32,481 nt of DNA from Sedimentisphaerales bacterium (GTDB lineage Bacteria > Planctomycetota > Phycisphaerae > Sedimentisphaerales > SM23-30). Below the pieces are notes generated by a model. The model had not been told where the DNA came from and ran no database searches. It saw nothing but the letters and a program-made list of their open reading frames with translations. The stretch is taken from NCBI GenBank assembly GCA_016933395.1, contig JAFGBA010000246.1, positions 1 to 32,481 on the forward strand, written 5' to 3'. Of this stretch, positions 1 to 7,521 are shown piece by piece. Within the stretch, counting starts at the first letter, position 1, and every line of letters begins with the position of its first letter. A program made the translations under genes and the position numbers.

Positions 1-193
1 GGCAGCATGGCCTTCATCCGCTCGTACAGATTCTCCGGCATCAGCCGTGCTATTACTCGATGAACCGACTTTATTATGGCATACTGATTTATACCACATG
101 CGTTCACTGGTTGCCGTAGCGACCGACATTACTGGTTTCCCGACAGGTTGCACTTCAATTCATTACATATGTTATAAATAAGGAAGAGAAATC
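1..193. other. Left-edge non-coding stretch, possible divergent partial gene
   Basis: No gene can be firmly assigned here. On the minus strand one frame stays open from an ATG at about 129 to the left edge (begins MSVATATSER), and a second minus frame is also open over much of the stretch, so neither can be trusted at this length. The plus strand ends in an SD-like aggaagag at 181-188 that serves the gene starting at 194. If the minus-strand frame is real, it is the 5' end of a divergent gene running out of the window. Confidence 0.25.
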
Positions 194-2440
194 ATGGTTT
201 ATCGATGGCGTAATCGCCGTTTCGTATCTGAGAGGGTTTTTTCTCGAAAACATTCGTTTACTGCTGGTCTGATTCTGGGATTGATGCTTTTAACGGCCAG
301 GGCTGCATTAGCGGCAGAGGTTCGCTCAGCGGAGCCGCTGAAGGTTATCGAACGGTGCGGGCGCGGGGCGCTGTTGGATGCGGGCGGTACGCAAGTGCTG
401 CTGCTGGCGGGAAGCCCCTATGAAATGGGGTATCAGCAGGGATACCTGTTAAAGGATCAGGTTCGCACAGTGGTGAAGACAACGCTGTTGATTACGCGCG
501 CGGCGGATTCGCAACGTTACGATGATTTCTTCAACGGCAGTATTGAAAAGGCGTTTGCTCGGACGCGCCCTTTTATCGATAAACGCTACCTGGAGGAAAT
601 GCAGGGACTGGCGGATGGCGCCGATTTGCCGCTGGAGGATGTACAGCTTGCCAATATTTTCCCGGAATTGTTTCATTGCAGTGGTTTTGCACTAATGGGC
701 AAATCGGTCAAGGGTGAGCGGCTGTATCACGGGCGCATTCTGGATTACATGACCGAAGTGGGTTTGCAGAATCAAGCAGTGGTCACGGTGTATAAACCGG
801 AGGGTCAGAATGCCTTTATTACCGTGGGATATGCGGGGTTTCTGGGCAGTGTGACGGGAATGAACGAAAAGCAGGTGGCGATTGGGGAGATGGGCGGCCG
901 GGGGGAAGGACAGTGGGATGGGATGCCGATGACGTTTCTGGTGCGGAAGGCTCTGGAGGAATCCAGTACGCTTCAGGAGGCGATGGAGCTGTTTCGCAGC
1001 ATGCCGCGCACCTGCGAATATTACTATGTGATTTCGGATGGGAAAATTCCGGACGCGCGGGGGCTGGCATGTACGCCGGAGCGGTTTGAGGTTATTGTAC
1101 CGGGAGAGGCTCATCCGCAGCTCCGCCATGCCATAACCGACGCTCTACTGATGAGCGCCGGCGAGCGATATAAGCATTTGGTCCGGCTGGTGCAGGATCA
1201 GTACGGGAAAATAGGCGTCGAGGAAGCGCTGGATCTGATGAATCGTCCGGTGGCGATGAAAAGCTGCCTGCACCGGGTGCTGTTCACACCGGAAACCTTA
1301 GAACTGTGGGTTGCCAATGCCGCCGATACCAGCGAAGCGAATTATGCCGCTTGTTATCAGCCGTATTATCATTACAGTTTTGCGGACCTGCTGGCGCGGG
1401 TTCCGGAGAAAATGCCGTCGGACGCCAAGATGATTCCGGAGCCCAGCCGGAAAGTTTTAAGTGATGCTGATTCTGAAACAAGCGCTGATACTGCTGAAAC
1501 GAAGGAACGTTCCGTAATTACCGGAACAGTGCCGGCGGATTGTTGTCGGATTATGCCGCCCTCGAATGACCCGAAGCAGCAAACCTGGCTTGGATTATAC
1601 GACGTGCCCATGGCGGCGTTTGATTATCAGATGACTCGAAAATATTTGCTGGCGGGATATGAGGTTTTTGAGGTGCGTTTCCCTTCGCCGTGGCAAACCG
1701 TTTTTCCGGAAAACAATACGGTCTATTGTGAGTATTATCGGTCGCGGAGTGAGAACGTCCGGCCGGCGGTTATTATTCTTGATATTCTCGATGGGTCGAT
1801 GACCATTTCGCGACTTATCGCGAACGCCTTGGCCGGCCAGGGGGTCGATGCCTGCATCCCGGTTTTACCGCATTATGGTCCGCGACGTTCTGCGGATATG
1901 CAATTCATCGTTGACGCCCCGAATCATTTGGTGAAGGCGGTGCAGCAGGCCGTGGTTGACGTTCGCCGGACGGCTCGGTGGCTGGCGAGTCAGGAGTTGG
2001 TTGACTCCACGCGTATCGGATTGTGCGGGACCAGTCTGGGTGGATTTATCGCGGCGTTGACGGCGGGTGTGGATGGGACCTTTCCGAGAGTGGGATTGAT
2101 TCTGGCGGGAGGCGACCTTGTTAGCGTACTTACCACGGATAGTTCTGAAGTCCGGCGATTGAAAGCCGAGATAGAGAAACGCAACATCACTAAAGAACAG
2201 CTTGAAACATTTCTGGAGTCCATTGAACCGCTTCATTTTGCGAATCGACTAAAAAACTGCAAGGTGCTTATGATTAATGGATCAACCGATGCCATTGTGC
2301 CGCCGGAATCCGCCCGCCAACTCGCCGACGCGACCCAGGCTGAGATCGTGTGGTATCCGACGGATCATTATGGGATGGTGCGTTACCTCATCCCTGCACT
2401 CGGCAAACTATGCGGGCACTTTCCGATGACAAAATGGTAA
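194..2440 (+). CDS. Exported C45-type acyltransferase/hydrolase fused to an alpha/beta hydrolase
   Basis: 748-residue two-domain hydrolase. Residues 1-40 form a signal peptide (basic start, hydrophobic 22-38, ALA before AEV), so the protein acts outside the cytoplasm. Residues about 50-400 match the C45 (penicillin acyltransferase-like) Ntn-hydrolase family: GSPYEMGYQQG at 73-83, candidate nucleophile Cys162 in HCSGFA, and the following GRILDY segment. In C45 enzymes the Cys becomes the new N-terminus after self-cleavage. Residues about 470-748 form an alpha/beta hydrolase with Ser614 in GTSLGG, Asp699 in NGSTDAIVP and His725 in TDHYGM, a complete triad in the expected order. The ATG at 194 is supported by aggaagag just upstream. 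The substrate is unknown; amide or ester cleavage is all the domains support. It seems to stand alone, with a 660-base gap behind it. Confidence 0.85.
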   Translation: MVYRWRNRRFVSERVFSRKHSFTAGLILGLMLLTARAALAAEVRSAEPLKVIERCGRGALLDAGGTQVLLLAGSPYEMGYQQGYLLKDQVRTVVKTTLLITRAADSQRYDDFFNGSIEKAFARTRPFIDKRYLEEMQGLADGADLPLEDVQLANIFPELFHCSGFALMGKSVKGERLYHGRILDYMTEVGLQNQAVVTVYKPEGQNAFITVGYAGFLGSVTGMNEKQVAIGEMGGRGEGQWDGMPMTFLVRKALEESSTLQEAMELFRSMPRTCEYYYVISDGKIPDARGLACTPERFEVIVPGEAHPQLRHAITDALLMSAGERYKHLVRLVQDQYGKIGVEEALDLMNRPVAMKSCLHRVLFTPETLELWVANAADTSEANYAACYQPYYHYSFADLLARVPEKMPSDAKMIPEPSRKVLSDADSETSADTAETKERSVITGTVPADCCRIMPPSNDPKQQTWLGLYDVPMAAFDYQMTRKYLLAGYEVFEVRFPSPWQTVFPENNTVYCEYYRSRSENVRPAVIILDILDGSMTISRLIANALAGQGVDACIPVLPHYGPRRSADMQFIVDAPNHLVKAVQQAVVDVRRTARWLASQELVDSTRIGLCGTSLGGFIAALTAGVDGTFPRVGLILAGGDLVSVLTTDSSEVRRLKAEIEKRNITKEQLETFLESIEPLHFANRLKNCKVLMINGSTDAIVPPESARQLADATQAEIVWYPTDHYGMVRYLIPALGKLCGHFPMTKW

Positions 2441-2525
2441 ATCTGTTTTTTCCAGCAACTTCTGATAATAAGCAAATCCAAGAGCCTGAGTATGCCTGGA
2501 TGGAACGTTTTACAGACATTTTTAA

Positions 2526-2696
2526 GGCAAAAGTGTTATTTTGTGCAAACGCAAACGTGGCGTGGCGGCGAAGTGGCCCGTATTCGGCATTCTAAAGGAT
2601 CAGGACGTGGTTTGCGTCGAAGTGGTCAGGGACATACAGGGGGCATGTATTTACAAAACAAGTAATTCGGTAAGTCGTTTGTTTGCAATCACTTAG
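2526..2696 (+). pseudogene. Degenerate IS1595/ISXO2-type transposase fragment
   Basis: A frame open between stops at 2523 and 2694 reads CKRKRGVAAKWPVFGILKDQ and continues DVVCVEVVRDIQ. This resembles the central DDE part of IS1595-family (ISXO2-like) transposases, where a basic Lys/Arg/Gly-rich stretch leads into a PVFGIL-type strand and then a VYxxVV(P/R)D strand. The zinc-ribbon N-terminus and the rest of the catalytic core are absent and there is no start codon context, so it is a relic. The match is from memory of the family pattern and covers only about 35 residues; after VVRDIQ the similarity is lost. Confidence 0.4.
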
Positions 2697-2869
2697 CGTT
2701 ATTCGCATTAAAGAACCTCGGCCTCTCCTGTTTTTTGGATTGTTTAGTAAGTTTCCTAAAATTAGTATTTCTGAACTGTTCCAGGCTTTTTGGGGGCCGG
2801 GGTATAAAATGTGTATGAAATGAAGGGGGGAATGCTCTTTTTAAAAAAATTACTGGCAATCATTACCTA

Positions 2870-2898
2870 TATAATATAAGTGTTTATAGGATTATAAT
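2870..2898 (+). promoter_or_regulatory. Possible promoter region for the Bat operon
   Basis: Two TATAAT hexamers occur at 2870-2875 and 2893-2898 in a very AT-rich stretch about 200 bases before moxR. Neither has a convincing TTGACA at 17 bases, so the assignment rests on the -10 element and position only. Chance TATAAT is likely in DNA this AT-rich. Confidence 0.2.
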
Positions 2899-3000
2899 AT
2901 GTAATTATTAATCGAACATGTAAGACGATATGGATTGGATCATTATAACTGACAAGAAAAAGTTAACAATACTGATGGTTGATTTAACAGTAAATAATAG

Positions 3001-3024
3001 GGCGATATTCTGCAAAATATCGCC
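3001..3024 (+). terminator. Terminator-like or attenuator hairpin upstream of moxR
   Basis: GGCGATATT (3001-3009) pairs perfectly with AATATCGCC (3016-3024) around a 6-base loop and is followed by TTAATTTTAT. That is the shape of an intrinsic terminator on the plus strand. It lies 560 bases after the preceding gene and only 80 bases before the moxR start, so it could end readthrough or act as an attenuator in the Bat leader. Confidence 0.4.
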
Positions 3025-3038
3025 TTAATTTTATATGC

Positions 3039-3053
3039 CGGTATTACTTACCG
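3039..3053. repeat. Small inverted repeat in the moxR leader
   Basis: CGGTA (3039-3043) and TACCG (3049-3053) are perfect inverted arms around 5 bases, just behind the larger hairpin. It could be an operator half-site pair or a second leader hairpin; five-base arms may also arise by chance. Confidence 0.25.
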
Positions 3054-3103
3054 AAATAAACTCCAAATAATGTAGTATTTAAAGTTCAAGGGAGAATTTC
3101 ATT

Positions 3104-4093
3104 ATGGCGACGGATGTTAAGCAAATCGGCAATCTGGTTCAGGAAAAAAGTGAGTTTGTACGAATATTATTCGGTGAAATTGATAAAGTGATTGTCGGTC
3201 AGCGGTATATGTTGGAACGGATGCTGATCGGTTTATTAGCGAACGGACATATTTTACTGGAAGGCGTACCAGGGCTGGCCAAGACGATGGCGGTGACCAC
3301 CTTATCCCGGGCTATTGACGCTGATTTTCGACGAATCCAGTTCACGCCGGACCTGCTTCCCGCCGACTTGATCGGCACTCAGATTTATCGTCAATCGGAT
3401 GGTGATTTTTTCACCCGCAAGGGGCCGATTTTCGCCAATATCATCCTAGCTGATGAAATCAACCGAGCACCGGCCAAAGTCCAGAGTGCTTTATTGGAAG
3501 CCATGCAGGAAAGGCAGGTCTCCATTGGAGATGAGACTTTCGCGTTGCCTAGTCCTTTCCTGGTTTTGGCCACACAAAATCCCATTGAACAAGAGGGGAC
3601 TTATCCATTGCCGGAAGCCCAGCTTGATCGATTTATGATGAAACTCAAGATTGACTATCCTAATAAAGAAGAAGAACGTCAAATACTGGACAGGATGGCT
3701 CAGACGAATAAAACGTTCGACGTGAAAGCTGTCATCCGCCCTGACCAGATTGCCGAGGTGCGCGGCGTTGTTGATGAAATCTATATCGACGAAAAGATTA
3801 AGGATTATATTGTTGATATTGTGTGCGCCACCCGCGATCCGGTCAAGTATGGCATCGATATGGGTAATTTCATCAGTTACGGCGCCTCACCAAGAGCCAC
3901 CATATATCTGGCCATAGCGGCCAAAGCCCACGCTTTTATTCAACAAAGGGGATATGTAACGCCTCAGGACGTGAAAAGCATCGGCCTGGATGTATTGCGG
4001 CATCGAGTCATCGTTAGTTACGAGGCCGAAGCGGAGGATAAAACCAGCGAAGATATCATCAGGACGATTTTTGATAATATCGAAGTGCCGTAA
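3104..4093 (+). CDS. moxR: MoxR-family AAA+ ATPase
   Basis: 329 residues, the usual MoxR length. MoxR proteins are cytoplasmic AAA+ chaperone-like ATPases that work with VWA-domain partners. Walker A is GVPGLAKT at 54-61 and Walker B ILADE at 114-118. Sensor 1 is LATQNP at 155-160, followed by the MoxR-typical LPEAQLDRF with its conserved Arg176, and a C-terminal GASPRAT helix supplies sensor 2. AAGGGAG at 3088-3094 sits nine bases before the ATG. It is the first gene of a nine-gene operon in which the DUF58 gene starts 43 bases downstream; MoxR-DUF58-VWA is the standard order of Bat (Bacteroides aerotolerance) operons. All key ATPase motifs are intact. Confidence 0.95.
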   Translation: MATDVKQIGNLVQEKSEFVRILFGEIDKVIVGQRYMLERMLIGLLANGHILLEGVPGLAKTMAVTTLSRAIDADFRRIQFTPDLLPADLIGTQIYRQSDGDFFTRKGPIFANIILADEINRAPAKVQSALLEAMQERQVSIGDETFALPSPFLVLATQNPIEQEGTYPLPEAQLDRFMMKLKIDYPNKEEERQILDRMAQTNKTFDVKAVIRPDQIAEVRGVVDEIYIDEKIKDYIVDIVCATRDPVKYGIDMGNFISYGASPRATIYLAIAAKAHAFIQQRGYVTPQDVKSIGLDVLRHRVIVSYEAEAEDKTSEDIIRTIFDNIEVP

Positions 4094-4136
4094 AATTGCT
4101 TTGTGTTTGGTAATCGTCTTTATGTGACATGATGCC

Positions 4137-5012
4137 ATGATACCCCAGGAATTAATTAAAAAAATCAGGCAGATTCAGATATACACCTCAAGAACGGTGG
4201 ACGCCAGCTTTGCCGGCCAGTATGAAAGCGTTTTCAAAGGCCGCGGCATGGAGTTTGATGAAGTTCGTGAATATACTCCCGGTGACGATATTCGCACGAT
4301 TGATTGGAATGTAACCGCACGTACGGGGAGGCCGTATATAAAACGGTTTGTTGAAGAACGCGAGATGACGGTTATTTTTGCGGTTGATCTGAGCGCTTCG
4401 GGTGATTTCGGCACGGTTAACAAGGCAAAGAACGAATTGGCGGCCGAATTTTGTGCGGTTATGGCTTTCGCCGCCGCAAAAAACAATGACAAAGTAGGCT
4501 TGCTGGTCTTTTCCGATCAGATTGAGTTGTATATCCCTCCCAAAAAGGGCATCAACCATATGCTGCGCCTGGTTCGCGAGCTGTTATTTTTTCGCATGCC
4601 TAGAAGAAAAACGAACATCAGTCAAGCGTTGGATTATCTTGCCAAAATTCTGCACAAGAAAGCAACCGTATTCCTGGTGTCCGATTTTATTGAGTCCAAT
4701 TTCAGTAAACCTTTGAGTCTTTTGAATCGACGCCATGATGTAATCGCCGTTTCGGTGCGTGATCGAGCGGAAATTCAACTCCCGAATATTGGACTGGTTG
4801 AACTGATTGACGCGGAAACGGGTCAAACAATGCTTGTTGATACATCCAGCCGCCGTTTCAGAAACACCTACAAAAACACCAGCACCGAGCAATTTGACGA
4901 TTTAAAGGGTATGTTAAGACGAATCAATATCGATTGTATCAATATCAGTACGGATAAACCGTATATACGGGATTTAGTAAGATTTTTTCACATGCGTCAC
5001 AGGCGTCAATAA
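4137..5012 (+). CDS. DUF58 domain protein
   Basis: 291 residues. The DUF58 signature is clear at 34-70: GRGMEFDEVREYTPGDD, then IRTIDWNVTAR and PYIKRFVEE. A VWA-like fold follows, with a MIDAS-like DLSAS at 84-88 (Asp84, Ser86, Ser88) after a hydrophobic strand. No signal peptide or membrane segment is visible, so it is probably cytoplasmic next to the inner membrane. DUF58 proteins nearly always follow moxR and are thought to be their partners, but the biochemical role is unknown. No good Shine-Dalgarno precedes the ATG at 4137; the N-terminus MIPQELIKKI fits the family, so the start is kept. Confidence 0.92.
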   Translation: MIPQELIKKIRQIQIYTSRTVDASFAGQYESVFKGRGMEFDEVREYTPGDDIRTIDWNVTARTGRPYIKRFVEEREMTVIFAVDLSASGDFGTVNKAKNELAAEFCAVMAFAAAKNNDKVGLLVFSDQIELYIPPKKGINHMLRLVRELLFFRMPRRKTNISQALDYLAKILHKKATVFLVSDFIESNFSKPLSLLNRRHDVIAVSVRDRAEIQLPNIGLVELIDAETGQTMLVDTSSRRFRNTYKNTSTEQFDDLKGMLRRINIDCINISTDKPYIRDLVRFFHMRHRRQ

Positions 5013-5058
5013 ACAATAACCGTTTCGCGATAGGAAATTTTATACGAGAGAATAAGTT

Positions 5059-6459
5059 ATGGAAGAAAAACTAAATTTCTCACTGCCTGAAAAAAAGCAA
5101 AAAACATCGCTTACGACCAAAATATCCGTCCTGTTATTATTCGTTTTAGTTGTCTTGATGCTGATCAATTTATTTAGACCTTTTCATCAAGGGTCGCGGC
5201 CGGAAAATTCAAATTCTCCTCTCGCAATTAATAAAATCAAGGAACTGGCCGTTAAACTGTCTGATCGCAATTTGTCCGCCCGGGCGGCCCGAGTTTGGCA
5301 GGAGTATTTATCCGCCGCCGATAATATATCTGATGTTGAACGAGCCAAGGTCCTTTACCAGATTGGGGTGCTTCTGGAAAAAACCGGTAGTTACGAAGAT
5401 GCGATTGAATATTTCTATCGCAGCGAAATGACCGCCGGCTTGTCCGAACTTGAATCCCAAATCAATACCCATGTCAAGGAATGCTTTGAAAAACTCGGTC
5501 AATTTTCAGCCTTGCGCTATGAATTGATGGATCGCACCAGCATGGATAAGTCCCGGCAGGCGGGTGATAAAATCGTGGCGGAAATCGGCCCGGAGAAATT
5601 TACCGAGGCCGACCTGGATTCAGTTATCGAGAAGGCCATAGATAATCAGCTTTCCGGCATGGCGGCGTTTATGACGACAGAACAACTCCATGAACAGAAA
5701 AAGAAAATATTGGATCAATACAAGGATCCGTCAGCCAGGCTGGATTTTCTCCGGTCGTGGCTTGCCGAGGAAGTATTGTATCGTCAGGCGTTGGCGGATA
5801 AATTGTCCGAACAGCCCGATGTCAAAAGCGTTATCGATGATGTGGTTCGCAGCGTACTCAGCCGGCGATTCATGGACAACGAACTGGCGGATAAAATCAA
5901 CATCACCGAAACCGATCTGCAAACATACTATCAAGCCCATAAAGATGAATATATGGAATCCGCCAAGGCGAGCATCAGCCATATTCTCGTCGAGAGCAAG
6001 CAGCAAGCGAATGACCTGAAGGATCGCCTTAAAAACGGCGACGATTTTAATGAACTCGCCAAAGAATTTTCCACGGATTCGGCGACGAAAGATAAAGGCG
6101 GGGAAATTAAAGCCGAGGTGGCGGAGGGAACTTATGTGTCAGGAATCGGCGAATTTGAAGAACTTAATCGCAGGATATTCGCCGCCAATGCCGGAGATAT
6201 TTTAGCGGAGCCTTTCAAGACGGACAAAGGCTGGGAAATTATCAAAGTGCGCGAGAAAACCGCAAAACGGCAAAAGAAATTTGATGAAGTCCGTCAACAG
6301 GTCATTACCGAATTGTTGAGCCAAAAACGCCGGGACGTTCAGGCCGGCCTTATTCAGCAGATGATGGACAGGTACAATGTTATCGTACACACTTCGGCAT
6401 TTAAGGGTGCAGAGCAGAATAATGCGGAACTTCCGGATAATACATCCGCCGGGAAATAA
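5059..6459 (+). CDS. Membrane-anchored TPR/PpiC-type (parvulin) peptidyl-prolyl isomerase
   Basis: 466 residues. A basic N-terminus is followed by a single membrane segment at about 19-39, placing the rest in the periplasm. Residues about 60-160 form TPR-like helical pairs (ARAARVWQEYL, AKVLYQIGVLLEKTGSYEDAIEYF). Residues about 170-300 resemble a SurA/PrsA-type chaperone region. Residues about 303-400 are a parvulin domain: ASISHILV at 304-311, FNELAKEFSTDSATKDKGGE and a late GWEIIKVREK. Parvulins help exported proteins fold by isomerising prolyl bonds. GAGAG at 5046-5050 supports the ATG. It lies 46 bases after the DUF58 gene and three bases before the next gene. A parvulin is not one of the usual named Bat components, so it may fold or assemble the periplasmic Bat proteins; that is inference. 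Confidence 0.85.
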   Translation: MEEKLNFSLPEKKQKTSLTTKISVLLLFVLVVLMLINLFRPFHQGSRPENSNSPLAINKIKELAVKLSDRNLSARAARVWQEYLSAADNISDVERAKVLYQIGVLLEKTGSYEDAIEYFYRSEMTAGLSELESQINTHVKECFEKLGQFSALRYELMDRTSMDKSRQAGDKIVAEIGPEKFTEADLDSVIEKAIDNQLSGMAAFMTTEQLHEQKKKILDQYKDPSARLDFLRSWLAEEVLYRQALADKLSEQPDVKSVIDDVVRSVLSRRFMDNELADKINITETDLQTYYQAHKDEYMESAKASISHILVESKQQANDLKDRLKNGDDFNELAKEFSTDSATKDKGGEIKAEVAEGTYVSGIGEFEELNRRIFAANAGDILAEPFKTDKGWEIIKVREKTAKRQKKFDEVRQQVITELLSQKRRDVQAGLIQQMMDRYNVIVHTSAFKGAEQNNAELPDNTSAGK

Positions 6460-6462
6460 CAT

Positions 6463-7521
6463 ATGTCGAAATTGGATATAAAAAATTCGACTATTTTTAT
6501 TATGTTGCTGTATGGCGGCCTGCAATTGTTTTGTTCAGGTTGTGAAAAAAACTCGGAGAAAAAACAGACCGTAACCTTTGAAATTGACAAAGAATATCAA
6601 AAAGGTCCTTTGACCGTTCACGTGCGTGTGGATAAATCCAAGCTGATGATTGCCGATACGTTGCTGTTGGAATTTGAAGCAAGTGTTGAGCCGGATTATG
6701 AAGTTAAAATGCCGGGTGTGGATGGGCTACTGAAGGATTTTGGTATTGTTGATTGGAATAATCCGGGCAGCAAGCTGGATGAAAATCATCGTGTGGTCAA
6801 TACTTATCGTTATCGGCTTGAGCCTTTTCTGTCAGGCACATTTTCCCTTCCCGCTTTTACCTTTGAATTTCACGGCGTTAACGATTCTAATGAACAAAAG
6901 CATGAATTGACCACGGAGCCGTTCGATATTGAAGTGACGTCGATTTTGGGAGAGCGGCGCGCCGATCTGAAAATAGCCGATATTGAGGGAGTTGTCGGCG
7001 TTCCCGCCAAGTCGTCGTATGGCTGGATTGGCATATTTTGCATTGTCGGTGTGGTTGTAGGGGGTTTCGTGTGTATTTATCTTATCCGTCGGCGGCCTCA
7101 CGAAGTGGTTAAGATTTTCAAGCCGGCCCATGAAATCGCATATGAACGGTTGCGGGATCTGGTGGAGCAGGACCTGATAAACGCCGGCAAAATAAAGGAA
7201 TTTTATGATCGTGTCAGTGATATTCTCAGGCATTATATCGAGCATCGATTTGATTTCAGAGCGCCAGAGAAAACCACGGAAGAATTTCTGGCCGAGATTC
7301 CATCGGCAAACGTGCTGTCTTCGCCGGATCAGAATCGCCTGGGTGAATTTCTTCAGCACTGTGATCTGGTGAAATTCGCCAGATACAGTCCCACAACCGA
7401 TCAGATTCAAAAAACCTTCGATTTGGTCAAGAATTTTATCGAAACAACCAAATCGGAGGAGAAAAAGATAGATATGGCGACAATAGCGTCTGATAAGAAG
7501 CTTGAAAGCGTAAGTGTATAA
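6463..7521 (+). CDS. BatD-like lipoprotein with membrane segment (Bat operon protein)
   Basis: 352 residues, no single named family recognised with certainty. The N-terminus has a hydrophobic stretch ending in CSGC, a lipobox-like site with Cys27 as the acylated residue. Residues about 36-161 look like an all-beta, BatD-type periplasmic domain (TVHVRVDKSKLMIADTLLLE). A membrane segment at about 186-208 ends in RRRP, so the C-terminal helical part (222-333, with HEIAYERLRDL and FYDRVSDILRHYIEHRF) is cytoplasmic. That tail resembles the C-terminal part of BatD/DUF4381-type proteins. Its start lies three bases behind the parvulin stop, and its TAA touches the batA ATG, implying coupled translation. 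Lipid anchor plus a later membrane helix is odd; residues 10-23 could instead be a simple signal anchor. Confidence 0.7.
   Translation: MSKLDIKNSTIFIMLLYGGLQLFCSGCEKNSEKKQTVTFEIDKEYQKGPLTVHVRVDKSKLMIADTLLLEFEASVEPDYEVKMPGVDGLLKDFGIVDWNNPGSKLDENHRVVNTYRYRLEPFLSGTFSLPAFTFEFHGVNDSNEQKHELTTEPFDIEVTSILGERRADLKIADIEGVVGVPAKSSYGWIGIFCIVGVVVGGFVCIYLIRRRPHEVVKIFKPAHEIAYERLRDLVEQDLINAGKIKEFYDRVSDILRHYIEHRFDFRAPEKTTEEFLAEIPSANVLSSPDQNRLGEFLQHCDLVKFARYSPTTDQIQKTFDLVKNFIETTKSEEKKIDMATIASDKKLESVSV

Larger units (their letters stand above)
2441..3103. other. Intergenic region before the Bat operon
   Basis: This 660-base gap becomes strongly AT-rich towards its right side. It holds a probable degenerate transposase fragment (about 2526-2696), a TATAAT at 2893-2898, a short ATG frame of 32 codons (2930-3028, MDWIIITDKK...) with no good ribosome site, and two hairpins at 3001-3024 and 3039-3053 just before the first Bat gene. 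No full-length gene is visible on either strand. Confidence 0.6.

Noticed and set aside
1-129. Similarity of the left-edge minus strand to the middle of the C45 fusion gene
   Set aside because: A shared ACCAGnGAA and CCGGAGAA at comparable distance (73 versus 75 bases) suggested a degenerate second copy, but the matching is sparse, needs a frame change and could be chance.
692-1129. Minus-strand open frames inside the C45 fusion gene
   Set aside because: They lie entirely inside a strongly supported gene and show biased composition without motifs or ribosome sites.
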